A stretch of 64,000 nucleotides of DNA. It comes from Ruminiclostridium cellulolyticum H10 (GTDB lineage: Bacteria > Bacillota > Clostridia > Acetivibrionales > DSM-1351). Positions 27,346 to 35,319 of this stretch are shown piece after piece (position 1 is the first letter of the stretch; each line of letters begins with the position of its first letter). A program made the position numbers and the translations under genes. The notes under the pieces were generated by a model. The model was not told the origin of the DNA. It was given only the letters and a program-made list of their open reading frames with translations, and made no database searches. The stretch is from the NCBI RefSeq assembly GCF_000022065.1, contig NC_011898.1, positions 1,976,501-2,040,500 of the forward strand. Direction: 5' to 3'.

Positions 27346-28059
27346 ATGAGGAAGGTGATTTTACTGTCTCCAATTTACTATTTTTTAACATTTGTAGAGG
27401 GAATATTAACCTTTGTTTCACCTTGTATACTCCCAATGCTTCCTATATATTTCCTCTACCTGGCCGGAGAATCCGACAAAGAAATAAAACAATCAACTAC
27501 AGCCAAAGGCAGATTACTTGTAAATTCTATAGGGTTTGTTATCGGATTTACTGTGATATTTACTTTACTCGGAGCAACGGCTACCTCTTTGGGATATTTT
27601 CTGTCCAATCACAGGAATCTACTGGAGAAAATTAGCGGTTTAGTAATGATTTTATTCGGTCTTAACTTTATAGGTATACTAAAGATTAATTTTATAAATA
27701 TGGAAAAAAGAATTAATTTTCAATTCAAACGTCTGAAATTTATAAGCTCAATTTTATTTGGTATGGTTTTTGCCTTTGGATGGTCGCCCTGCCTGAGTTC
27801 CTTTTTAGGCTCTGCCCTTGCAATTGCCAGTAACTCAAAAACGGTCTTTCAAGGAATACTTTTACTTTTCTTTTTCTCTATTGGCCTCGGTATTCCGTTT
27901 ATTATTACTTCAATTATCTTTGAAAAGGTAAAAGGAGCTTTCAAAAAGATACAGGCACATAGCAAAACTATAAGTATTGTTTCAGGAGCACTTCTTATAG
28001 TAGCAGGTATTTTAGTATTTACAGGCAGCTTAAAATATTTTAACTACTTTGGTTTATAA
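27346..28059 (+). CDS. ccdA: CcdA/DsbD-family transmembrane electron carrier
   Basis: Integral membrane protein of about 237 residues with six helices. Redox Cys residues are visible in FVSPCILPMLP and in GWSPCLSSF, the pair that carries reducing equivalents from cytosolic thioredoxin across the membrane. The likely acceptor is the TlpA/ResA-like protein encoded 17 nt downstream. Start is ambiguous: ATG 27346 has a weak upstream site, while AGGAAGGTG lies inside the frame and points to a CTG at 27364 (giving a chain beginning at SPIYYF). Confidence 0.92.
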   Translation: MRKVILLSPIYYFLTFVEGILTFVSPCILPMLPIYFLYLAGESDKEIKQSTTAKGRLLVNSIGFVIGFTVIFTLLGATATSLGYFLSNHRNLLEKISGLVMILFGLNFIGILKINFINMEKRINFQFKRLKFISSILFGMVFAFGWSPCLSSFLGSALAIASNSKTVFQGILLLFFFSIGLGIPFIITSIIFEKVKGAFKKIQAHSKTISIVSGALLIVAGILVFTGSLKYFNYFGL

Positions 28060-28076
28060 AAACGGAGGAACGAATT

Positions 28077-28655
28077 ATGAATAAAAAGGTCAGTATTATT
28101 ATATGGACTCTCGCAGTATTTGCAATTATAGCGGCAGCTTATATCTTCTACTCAAAGAATAGACCTCAGAGTTTTGTAACACCGCCACAAGAAACTTCTT
28201 CACAGAGTCAATCATCCCAGAGCGACAAAGTTATGGCTCCTGATTTCGCTTTAAAGGATATGGATGGAAAAACAGTTAAACTCTCAGATTATAAAGGGAA
28301 AGTTGTAATACTCAATTTCTGGGCAGTCTGGTGTAAATATTGCAAGCTTGAAATGCCTGATTTAAATGAACTTGACAAAGAATTATCTCAAGAGAATAAC
28401 GCTGTTATATTAGCAATAGATGTTGAGGAATCACATGATACCGTAAAGAATTATCTTACTTCAAATGGTTTTGATTTAAAGGTTTTATTGGATAACGACG
28501 GATCTGTTTCCCGGAGCTATGGTGTTTCAGGCTATCCCACTACTTTTATTATTAATAAGGATGGTTCGGTATACACTTATATTCCTTATAAAACTGATAA
28601 GGCAACACTTTTACAGATTCTTGACCAATTAAAAGCTGAAGAACAGCTATTTTAA
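28077..28655 (+). CDS. Membrane-anchored TlpA/ResA-like thioredoxin
   Basis: 192 residues: N-terminal membrane anchor (~5-25), Ser/Gln linker, then an AhpC-TSA/TlpA domain from about residue 52. Redox site Cys86-x-x-Cys89 in WAVWCKYCK; the cis-Pro loop is GYPTTF. It acts outside the membrane, reducing disulfides with electrons delivered by CcdA encoded just upstream. Such pairs serve cytochrome maturation, spore cortex or repair of oxidised surface proteins; cytochrome genes are absent here. GGAGGAACG precedes the ATG. Its stop overlaps the stop of the convergent MFS gene. Confidence 0.9.
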   Translation: MNKKVSIIIWTLAVFAIIAAAYIFYSKNRPQSFVTPPQETSSQSQSSQSDKVMAPDFALKDMDGKTVKLSDYKGKVVILNFWAVWCKYCKLEMPDLNELDKELSQENNAVILAIDVEESHDTVKNYLTSNGFDLKVLLDNDGSVSRSYGVSGYPTTFIINKDGSVYTYIPYKTDKATLLQILDQLKAEEQLF

Positions 28656-29813
28656 AGTTCTCCTTGTCACGATTTTATTGATTTTCTCACTGCTCACAAG
28701 CATAACTATGAGTAATACTAAAATGAAGATGGGATAGAACTGAATCCCTACCACACCCGATAATACACCAATTGCCGGAGGTACCAGCGTTGTTCCCATA
28801 TAGGCAACAGCCATTTGAACACCCATGAGTTTTTCGGAATTGTTTTTACCAAAACGAACTGGCGTTTCATGCAACATAGATGGAAAAATAGGTGCACATC
28901 CCATTCCAATCAGAATAAGGCCCAGTAAGTTGACATAGGTTTGATTAGAAATCAGTAATAAGATAGCTCCGATACCAATTATGATTTGACCGCCTCGAAT
29001 CAAAGCAGGATTACTCCACTTGGTAGTAATAAACCCATTAACTAACCTGCCTAAAGTAATGCCAAGGTAATACATGGATATCCAACCCGCAGCAACATCA
29101 GCAGAAACACCTTTTGTCTGCACCAGATAACTGGCACCCCATAAACCCGCGGTGGTCTCCAATGCACAATAACAAAAGAAACTAAGAAGTGCTGGGGGTA
29201 TCCCCGGCAATCTAAAAACATGCTGGTTTTGATTTTCTACAGCAATGTCTTCTTGTCGGTTTTCACCAAACAACCTCCAAAGCGGTAATGAAAAAAGCAA
29301 AATAATCACCAGACAAATCTGAATGATGGCAACAGATAAGTAGCCCTTCTGCCACGAACCATTCTGAATAATGGCAACTGACATAATAACGGGGCCCGCT
29401 GTTGCACCGATTCCCCAGAAACAGTGAAGCCAACTCATGTGTCTGGCTGAAAAATGCAAAGCCACAAAGTTATTCAAAGCAGCATCAACTGCTCCCGCCC
29501 CGAGTCCCAATGGAATTGCCACAAGACATAGCCATATATAGTTTTGGCTAAAGGAAAATCCTAGCAAAGCCATGGCTGTCATAAATACGCTCATTAGTGT
29601 AAGTTTGCCAGTACCAAATTTCTGAATCAGTTTGCCACTGAGGATACTCGATATTATGGTTCCGCCTGATATAATCATAGAGATTAATCCTGCCCCAGCC
29701 ATTGGCACGGATAAATCAGTCCGAACCGTTGGCCATGCAGCACCAAGCATAGAATCAGGAAGTCCCAAACTGATAAAAGCAATATATATAATAATCAATA
29801 ATAATGTTGTCAT
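28647..29813 (-). CDS. MFS transporter, sugar/FucP-like
   Basis: Major facilitator of 388 residues with twelve predicted helices; LGLPDSMLGAAWPTVR in helix 1 and LSGKLIQKFGTGK in the 2-3 loop are typical of the FucP/YbjJ-like branch. The longest frame begins at 29849 inside the regulator gene, but GGAAGGCGG leads to ATG 29813, 14 nt after that gene's stop. Pairing with a ROK regulator suggests a sugar or sugar-derivative substrate. Confidence 0.85.
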   Translation of the reverse strand: MTTLLLIIIYIAFISLGLPDSMLGAAWPTVRTDLSVPMAGAGLISMIISGGTIISSILSGKLIQKFGTGKLTLMSVFMTAMALLGFSFSQNYIWLCLVAIPLGLGAGAVDAALNNFVALHFSARHMSWLHCFWGIGATAGPVIMSVAIIQNGSWQKGYLSVAIIQICLVIILLFSLPLWRLFGENRQEDIAVENQNQHVFRLPGIPPALLSFFCYCALETTAGLWGASYLVQTKGVSADVAAGWISMYYLGITLGRLVNGFITTKWSNPALIRGGQIIIGIGAILLLISNQTYVNLLGLILIGMGCAPIFPSMLHETPVRFGKNNSEKLMGVQMAVAYMGTTLVPPAIGVLSGVVGIQFYPIFILVLLIVMLVSSEKINKIVTRRTLK

Positions 29814-29826
29814 GGTACCGCCTTCC

Positions 29827-30825
29827 TTATCGTTGCCATTTGGGTTCAAATGGTTTTAATGATATTTGTTTGATACCCTCTGCAAAATCTTCGCCAAATA
29901 TATTTGATACAACGACGTCAGGCATCACTTCTGACTTAAGTATTTTTTTACAATCCTCAATGATAGGGTCAATCGATAATCTGGTGAGATTTTCTCTGTA
30001 AATGACGAGAATATCCGGATTTAAGAGGCAGGTAAATGTAAGGATTAATTTCTTAAGTGCCACTGAAATATTTTCAGAAACAAACGTTGGATTGTTCCAA
30101 TCAAATTCATCCGGAAGAAATTTAGCTTCACCTGCAAAGCCATCTTTTCCTTTATACATATTTCCATTGATAAAAATACCTACTCCTAATGGATACTTCT
30201 CTGGAATATAAATACCAATTACGTTTTTATCTTCACATTGATTAGAAATACAATATCCCAATACAGCGGCGTTAACGTCATTTTCAAAAACAACAGGTAT
30301 TTGAAATTGCTTTCTTAAATGTTCCACAAAGGCTTTTCCTTCAAGGGATATATAATCACTGTTCTCCATCTTCCCTCTTATTTCTTGTCCTGGCATACCA
30401 ATGCCTATCAATTTTATATTAGGATATTTTTTCAGCATTTTGTCAATTGTCAAATCGAAACTATACTCTGATATTTCATCTAGGGCAATCTTGTTAACTT
30501 CAATTACTTCACCATATAAATTAACAACGGCTATATGAGTTAAATCCTTCATTTCATACTCATTTGTATAAATAACTAATGCCATACTGTATTCCTCATT
30601 AAAGGAATATATGGTTGCCGGTCTGCCACCACTGGACACTTCCAGCTCATCAACAAGAATTTCTCCATTTCCCAAAAGCAGTTCCACAAGTGAATTAATT
30701 GTAACTACACTTAAACCTGTCAGATTTGCCAACTGGGGTTTTGTTGCTTTTTTATTTTCTTTTATCACCCTTCTAACTTTGTCTAAATTAATTTGTTTTA
30801 TTAAGTTTACATTCTTTAAAGCCAT
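29827..30825 (-). CDS. ROK-family transcriptional regulator
   Basis: 332 residues: N-terminal winged helix-turn-helix (~10-65, KATKPQLANLTGLSVVTINSLVELL) and a ROK/actin-like ATPase fold. The kinase-type glycine motif is present only weakly (GIGMPGQEI) and the zinc cysteines of active ROK kinases are absent, so it is probably a repressor of the NagC/XylR kind rather than a sugar kinase. It is the first gene of a two-gene unit with the MFS transporter and likely controls it in response to the transported sugar. Confidence 0.85.
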   Translation of the reverse strand: MALKNVNLIKQINLDKVRRVIKENKKATKPQLANLTGLSVVTINSLVELLLGNGEILVDELEVSSGGRPATIYSFNEEYSMALVIYTNEYEMKDLTHIAVVNLYGEVIEVNKIALDEISEYSFDLTIDKMLKKYPNIKLIGIGMPGQEIRGKMENSDYISLEGKAFVEHLRKQFQIPVVFENDVNAAVLGYCISNQCEDKNVIGIYIPEKYPLGVGIFINGNMYKGKDGFAGEAKFLPDEFDWNNPTFVSENISVALKKLILTFTCLLNPDILVIYRENLTRLSIDPIIEDCKKILKSEVMPDVVVSNIFGEDFAEGIKQISLKPFEPKWQR

Positions 30826-31050
30826 ACCGTTCCCCTTTGATAAGTTTATAAAGAGTATTTATAAAGTATCTTTAATATATCAGGTATGTAATTATATGTC
30901 AAGGTGGCTACATTGACTATCACACAAATCTTTGATTTAACCCCGAATATATTATTGTTTATTGGTGATACTAATTTCTGACAAAATAGATTTTGGGAGT
31001 AGATGCCAGAATCTTTTTTCTCATAGTTATTAGAAAGGAGGCAATAATTT

Positions 31051-31227
31051 ATGCAGAATGATGAAAAAATGGAATACAAAGTGGCCAGATACGATAAAGC
31101 AAGGGGCTGTGAGTGTGAATGTGGCTGTCAAGAACCAGTTAGTGTAGCTGTTTTTCCCAATGCAGCACAAATTAATCCCCAAGACCTAAAGACTATAAAT
31201 CCTAAAATTACAGTAATAAGTAATTAG
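31051..31227 (+). CDS. Candidate RiPP precursor peptide (CxCxCxC)
   Basis: A 58-residue open frame with AAAGGAGG ideally placed before the ATG. The N-terminal 19 residues are charged; then comes CECECGCQEP with four Cys alternating at residues 20, 22, 24 and 26. A Cys-free tail of 32 residues rich in Val, Ile, Asn and Pro ends in KITVISN. It is directly followed by a radical SAM-SPASM gene with a PqqD-like domain, the standard context of sactipeptide/ranthipeptide precursors. Four N-terminal Cys plus a tail that could supply acceptor residues resembles hairpin sactipeptides such as thurincin H. No named precursor family is recognised. Confidence 0.7.
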   Translation: MQNDEKMEYKVARYDKARGCECECGCQEPVSVAVFPNAAQINPQDLKTINPKITVISN

Positions 31228-31234
31228 AACAAAC

Positions 31235-31276
31235 AATCTAAGAAGGGGCGGATATTTAACTCTTCTTAGATTTTAT
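31235..31276 (+). terminator. Partial terminator between peptide and maturase genes
   Basis: AATCTAAGAAG and CTTCTTAGATT form a perfect 11-bp stem with a 16-nt loop, followed by TTATTTTA. It should let only part of the transcripts reach the maturase, giving excess precursor, as in many RiPP operons. Confidence 0.75.
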
Positions 31277-31296
31277 TTTAAAGGAAGGTTGTGAAT

Positions 31297-32613
31297 ATGG
31301 AAAATTTGTTACTACGACGTGAGCCGTTTGGTGGAATATTAGCAGAGCAAGAAGGATCAAAAGTAAGATTTCTTAATCATACGGGTTTTGAAATAACCTA
31401 TGGAATTGCCAATGGGTGGTCGGACAACGATATAATACATCACATCAAATCAAAATACGATGTATCAAACTCAAGTTTAGTTGAAAATGACATTAAGAAT
31501 TTTCGTCAAATGATTTCCAAAGTAAAAGATTGGGATACAGCTGAAAGCCTTTGGAAAGATTCTTCAGATAATAAGGAAATCGCTTCTATTCCAGCACTGT
31601 CAGCACCATTGGATTTATCCTGGGAAGTTACCAAAAGATGCAATCTTAACTGTCATCACTGTTATAATGATTCACATGCAATAAATTACGAGCCAAACTT
31701 AGAACAAATACATTCTGTCGTAAATGAACTTAGTTCAACCAGACTAAGGAATATTGTAGTAACGGGCGGAGAGCCTTTAATGCGGGAAGACTTGAAAACG
31801 ATTATTGGTTGGCTTCGTCCCCTGACATTTAATCTCACTTTAGCTACAAACGGAACTTTAATAAATGAACAAAACATACCGTGGCTTGGAGAAATGATTG
31901 ATCTAGTTAATTTAAGTCTAGATGCTGGCAATAAATTTGCATATGAAAAATTCAGGGGACGCAAGGGAACTTTTGATAAGTGCCTAAGAGGGTTGGAACT
32001 TTTAGTTCGAAAAAAAGTTCCTGTTGTAATTCAGACTACTATTTCTCGTTTTAACATAGATTCTCTCGAAGAGCTTGCAGATTTAGCCATTGAAAAGGGT
32101 GCTACAGCTTGGATTGCAAGGCTACCGGTGTACAGTGGCAGGGCTAACCAATATAAAGGAGATTTTCTCAGCAGGGATGAAATAGTAAAAAAAGCACCAT
32201 ATTTATCAGAAATCAGGTCACGATATAAAAGAAAGTTTGCAGAGTTACAGATCGGTGTCAACTTCGTTTGGAGTTATGGGAAACCTTTTAATTATGTTCA
32301 ACAGCAGGACAGGGCTATTTCTTGTGCAGCAGGAACTGTCAGTACGCTTTTAACGGCAGAAGGCACATTAGTTCCTTGTTCCTTATTTTCAAGTACAGAC
32401 TTTAGGTCTAACGTTGTATGGGACAATAACTTTCTTAAAGAATGGGAAATAGCTCAATGTATGCAAACTATGCGGTCTCTTCGTCTACATCAGATTAGGA
32501 AATGTTTCCATTGCGAAGACTATAAAGTGAAATGTAGTTCCGGATGTAGGGCTAAATCCTACCTGAGTGGGGATTTGTATTCAAAAGACCCAGACTGCGG
32601 TTATTTAAGCTAA
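31297..32613 (+). CDS. PqqD-radical SAM-SPASM peptide maturase
   Basis: 438 residues. N-terminal PqqD-like/RRE domain (~1-75) for leader-peptide binding; radical SAM domain with Cys115-x3-Cys119-x2-Cys122 (CNLNCHHC) holding the SAM-cleaving [4Fe-4S] cluster and VVTGGEPLMR; C-terminal SPASM domain with Cys in ISCAAG, LVPCSLF, RKCFHCEDYKVKCSSGC and DPDCGY for auxiliary clusters. Such enzymes install thioether or C-C crosslinks in ribosomal peptides. The frame opens at GTG 31291, but ATG 31297 has better spacing from GGAAGG. The substrate is presumably the 58-residue peptide encoded upstream. No exporter or protease gene adjoins. Confidence 0.9.
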   Translation: MENLLLRREPFGGILAEQEGSKVRFLNHTGFEITYGIANGWSDNDIIHHIKSKYDVSNSSLVENDIKNFRQMISKVKDWDTAESLWKDSSDNKEIASIPALSAPLDLSWEVTKRCNLNCHHCYNDSHAINYEPNLEQIHSVVNELSSTRLRNIVVTGGEPLMREDLKTIIGWLRPLTFNLTLATNGTLINEQNIPWLGEMIDLVNLSLDAGNKFAYEKFRGRKGTFDKCLRGLELLVRKKVPVVIQTTISRFNIDSLEELADLAIEKGATAWIARLPVYSGRANQYKGDFLSRDEIVKKAPYLSEIRSRYKRKFAELQIGVNFVWSYGKPFNYVQQQDRAISCAAGTVSTLLTAEGTLVPCSLFSSTDFRSNVVWDNNFLKEWEIAQCMQTMRSLRLHQIRKCFHCEDYKVKCSSGCRAKSYLSGDLYSKDPDCGYLS

Positions 32614-32647
32614 AAGAACTTATAACCCATCAAAAAAGGGCATAAAA

Positions 32648-32672
32648 CGCAGAAATTCTTCTGCGAGTTTTT
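32648..32672 (+). terminator. Intrinsic terminator of the RiPP locus
   Basis: CGCAGAA / TTCTGCG stem, 4-nt loop, then AGTTTTTT, 35 nt after the maturase stop. Confidence 0.85.
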
Positions 32673-32748
32673 TGCCTGTTTTTTGTTAAAAAATACTAAC
32701 TAATCGTCACTACATATTGCACATTTTGTATGCTAAAAGCTAATCCAT

Positions 32749-33075
32749 ATGAAAAAGAGAAGAACTTTTACCCCTGAACAGAAAACCAAAATAGTCCTCG
32801 AAGTCTTAAAAGAGGCACAAACATTGACAGAGATCGCTGCTAAGTACGAAATCCAACCAAATCAGCTTACGCGTTGGAAATCTGAGTTCATAAAGAATGC
32901 CAACCGTGCTTTCAGTGTTGATGCTGATGAAACCGAACAATTGAAGCAGGCACATGAAGCTCAGATTGACGAGCTTCACAGGCAAATAGGTCAGTTAACC
33001 GTAGAGCGTAACTGGCTCAAAAAAAAATCTGAACAATTCGGCCTCCTGACAGAGCCGCCAAAGCATGGTGGATAA
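32749..33075 (+). CDS. IS3 transposase orfA
   Basis: 108 residues: N-terminal helix-turn-helix of the transposase_8 family (RRTFTPEQKTKIVLEVLKE, LTEIAAKYEIQPNQLTRWK) and a C-terminal coiled coil with leucines (residues ~70-95). It binds the element ends. A run of nine A at 33018-33026 could be slippery, but orfB is in the frame reached by a +1 shift and has a stop just upstream, so classical -1 frameshifting is not supported. Confidence 0.92.
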   Translation: MKKRRTFTPEQKTKIVLEVLKEAQTLTEIAAKYEIQPNQLTRWKSEFIKNANRAFSVDADETEQLKQAHEAQIDELHRQIGQLTVERNWLKKKSEQFGLLTEPPKHGG

Positions 33076-33898
33076 AAAACATAAAAAGCTGACCATTACT
33101 CGGCAGTGCCAGTTGCTAGGGCTTAATCGGAGTACGCTTTACTATCAGCCGCACGAACCGGATCGCAGCGAAGAATACCGTGTTAAATGGCTTATTGATG
33201 AAATCTATACGAGAGACTCTTCACTTGGGTATCGGCGTATGACGCATATCCTTCATAGGGATCATGGCATAAACATCAACAAGAAGCGTACCCGCCGTTA
33301 TATGAGGGAAATGAACATTTATGGAATCTGCCCAGGACCCAACCTAAGTAAACGGGGCCGATTGAAGTATGTCCATCCATATCTTCTCAGAGGGCTTACA
33401 ATTGATAGGCCTAATCAGGTATGGTCAGTGGATATTACCTATTGTCGGATGCCCAAAGGTCATATGTATTTAGCAGCTATCATCGATTGGCATTCCAAAT
33501 ATATCGTCGGTTATGAATTATCCAATACCATGGATAAAAGTCTTGTCCTCAATCTGGTGAAAAGGACTATCACAGCACATGGGAAACCCGAAATTATTAA
33601 CAGTGATCAAGGATCCCAGTTTACCTGTGAAGATTATATAAATCTTTTGAAAGAGAACAACATAAAAGTATCAATGGATGGAAAAGGTCAAGCCCTTGAT
33701 AATATCTGTATTGAACGCTTCTGGCGCAGTCTGAAATGGGAGAAGCTATATCTTGAGGAATATTCCACACCTAAGCAATTACGTAACATTATTCAGGAGT
33801 ATATAGCTTATTACAACATTTACCGTCCACATCAGACCTTAGAGTATAGGACACCAGGAGAAGTTTATTATAGAACCCTAGCAGAAAAAACTGCCTAA
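33065..33898 (+). CDS. IS3 transposase orfB (DDE integrase)
   Basis: 277 residues: HTH_21-like N-terminus then an rve integrase core. DDE residues are visible in WSVDITYC, NSDQGSQFT and the Glu of DNICIERFWRSLKWE. The ATG overlaps the end of orfA by 11 nt, so coupled re-initiation probably drives its translation. It appears full length and potentially active. Confidence 0.93.
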   Translation: MVDKKHKKLTITRQCQLLGLNRSTLYYQPHEPDRSEEYRVKWLIDEIYTRDSSLGYRRMTHILHRDHGININKKRTRRYMREMNIYGICPGPNLSKRGRLKYVHPYLLRGLTIDRPNQVWSVDITYCRMPKGHMYLAAIIDWHSKYIVGYELSNTMDKSLVLNLVKRTITAHGKPEIINSDQGSQFTCEDYINLLKENNIKVSMDGKGQALDNICIERFWRSLKWEKLYLEEYSTPKQLRNIIQEYIAYYNIYRPHQTLEYRTPGEVYYRTLAEKTA

Positions 33899-34088
33899 GC
33901 TTAGGCAGATATCTATTCTCGCTGTAAGGCAGGAGCCTTTATAAAGCTACCAAGAATAGACGTTGGTATCCAAACTTGTCAATTAAACAACATTTTTAAG
34001 ACCTTGACAAGCTCTAACAAACACTATACACCCATCGAAAGGAGACCTAACTAAAATTTAAAAATGTTTGTCTTGACATTGGGGGGCA

Positions 34089-34343
34089 TTATATTTTGCC
34101 TTTTAAATATCCCATTATTTCTGATACACTATATTTAGGTAGTATCCTAACAAGCATATGTATGTGGTCCTTACAACACTCCGCTTCTATAATTTCTATA
34201 CCTTTCCTTTCGCACAGTTCCCTCAGCATCTTACCTATATCCTGCTTTATTTTCCCGTATATTATTTGTCGACGATACTTTGCTGCAAACACCAAATGAT
34301 ATTTGCATTCCCATGTCGTATGTGCTAAATTATTCTTGTCCAT
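34089..34343 (-). pseudogene. tnpA: Truncated IS200/IS605-type TnpA
   Basis: 84 residues corresponding to the first half of a Y1 transposase: HLVFAAKYRRQIIY and the HUH motif DHIHMLV are present. The frame stops right after GYLKGK, where intact relatives continue for ~65 residues including the catalytic Tyr helix. It cannot transpose by itself. Start ATG 34343 has GGAGGG upstream. Homology ends abruptly at about 34089, suggesting deletion or replacement by the neighbouring IS3 insertion. Confidence 0.85.
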
Positions 34344-34443
34344 TGTGGACCCTCCTTTGTTTTTTAATGTGGTTGGCAAACCTACACTATTTTAACATTG
34401 GAGGTTTTATTTTTTCTACTTGAAGCTAAAGCCTTATGGCTCA

Positions 34444-34641
34444 CCCCGGCTTAGCCGGGGGTTTATTGTTATATACAGTCAAAACCACCCGTAAAACGGG
34501 TGGCTTGTGTTAGCCCTATAAGGGCTTGTTACCGGCCAGCGCCTCAAGACGCTGGCTTTCACTTTGTTCAAGCTACTATTGCCTTTGCCACCTTTGCCGC
34601 CCCTGAAGGGACAACTTACTACTTGCTACCCCTTGAAGGGG
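34444..34641. repeat. Cluster of short palindromes at IS200-type ends
   Basis: Five clear hairpins follow one another: CCCCGGC-TTA-GCCGGGG (34444-34460), CCACCCGT-AAA-ACGGGTGG (34485-34503), AGCCCT-ATA-AGGGCT (34512-34526), GCCAGCG/CGCTGGC (34535-34556) and CCCCTTGAAGGGG (34629-34641). The first is the probable left-end hairpin of the truncated element and the second the right-end hairpin of the intact one; the others are unexplained. Confidence 0.7.
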
Positions 34642-35081
34642 TCTTCATACTCTTTCACGCTTAGTTTATCTACCATAATATCGTGCTTTTCCTGCTCTTG
34701 GATATACTTTCTAATAGTTGCTTCATTAAGCCCTACAGTACTCACATAGAAGCCCTCTGCCCAAAAATGTCTATTTCCGAACTTATACTTTAGGTTTGCA
34801 TGCTTATCGAATATCATCAATGCACTTTTTCCCTTAAGATAACCCATAAATGTTGAAACTGATATCTTTGGTGGTATACTTACTAACATGTGTATATGAT
34901 CTGGCATTAGATGCCCTTCAAGTATTTCTACTCCCTTATACTTGCATAATCGTATCAATATTTCTCGTATGCTTTGTTTGTATTGATTGTATATTACTTT
35001 TCGTCTATACTTTGGAGTGAATACTATGTGATACTTACACATCCATTTGGTATGTGCTAAACTATTTTCTTTATTTGCCAT
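34626..35081 (-). CDS. tnpA: IS200/IS605-type transposase TnpA
   Basis: 151 residues, full length for Y1 HUH transposases. HUH motif is PDHIHMLVS; the catalytic Tyr is in the helix ATIRKYIQEQEKHD. It cuts and rejoins single-stranded DNA at hairpin ends. ATG 35081 has AAAGGTG 6 nt upstream, preferred to GTG 35090. The SD lies within a large inverted repeat (see 35083-35148), so expression is probably kept very low. Confidence 0.92.
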   Translation of the reverse strand: MANKENSLAHTKWMCKYHIVFTPKYRRKVIYNQYKQSIREILIRLCKYKGVEILEGHLMPDHIHMLVSIPPKISVSTFMGYLKGKSALMIFDKHANLKYKFGNRHFWAEGFYVSTVGLNEATIRKYIQEQEKHDIMVDKLSVKEYEDPFKG

Positions 35082-35082
35082 T

Positions 35083-35148
35083 AAAATCACCTTTTCCCTC
35101 GTTAATCTAGCAGCTTGAACAACTCTATTTTAACGAAAAGGTGATTTT
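35083..35148 (-). promoter_or_regulatory. RBS-sequestering hairpin of tnpA
   Basis: AAAATCACCTTTT (35083-35095) and AAAAGGTGATTTT (35136-35148) are a perfect 13-bp inverted repeat, extended by CGTTAA/TTAACG. In the message it hides the AAAAGGTG ribosome-binding site, and on the other strand it ends in a T run, acting against read-through. This is the arrangement known to silence IS200. Confidence 0.75.
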
Positions 35149-35256
35149 TTTGTATAACTACTGTCGCGCACCCGCATAGCGGGTGGTTTATTATTTCGTA
35201 TGTCTCCGTTTCTCTGTTGAGAAACTCCAACATACTCAACAGGCTAAAGCCCATAA

Positions 35257-35290
35257 TAAAAATTCCCTCAAACCTAAGTCTGAGGGAATA
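35257..35290 (-). terminator. Intrinsic terminator of the BFD-like gene
   Basis: TTCCCTCA (35263-35270) and TGAGGGAA (35281-35288) make a perfect 8-bp stem with TTTTTA following on the minus strand. Confidence 0.85.
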
Positions 35291-35319
35291 AAAACACATA
35301 ATATTTACAAAAATTTTAT

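Larger units (their letters stand above)
32749..33898 (+). mobile_element. IS3-family insertion sequence (coding part)
   Basis: Two overlapping frames, orfA and orfB, form a complete IS3-type transposase set. Both appear intact. I could not identify convincing terminal inverted repeats or a target duplication, so only the coding extent is given; the element must extend some tens of bases on each side. Confidence 0.85.
34485..35185 (-). mobile_element. IS200/IS605-type element with one TnpA
   Basis: An intact Y1 transposase gene lies between matching end hairpins: CACCCGC-ATA-GCGGGTG (35169-35185) upstream and CCACCCGT-AAA-ACGGGTGG (34485-34503) downstream. No tnpB is present. Exact cleavage sites were not resolved. 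Confidence 0.65.

Noticed and set aside
32749-33075. Programmed -1 frameshift at the A9 run of IS3 orfA
   Set aside because: orfB is in the +1/-2 frame relative to orfA and a TGA at 33047 closes that frame between the A run and the orfB start; coupled re-initiation fits better.
34444-34641. CRISPR-like array
   Set aside because: The palindromes differ in sequence and spacing; there are no repeated units with unique spacers and no cas genes.
35102-35299. 65-residue minus-strand frame upstream of tnpA
   Set aside because: It crosses the IS end hairpin and the BFD-gene terminator, has no ribosome site and no recognisable composition.
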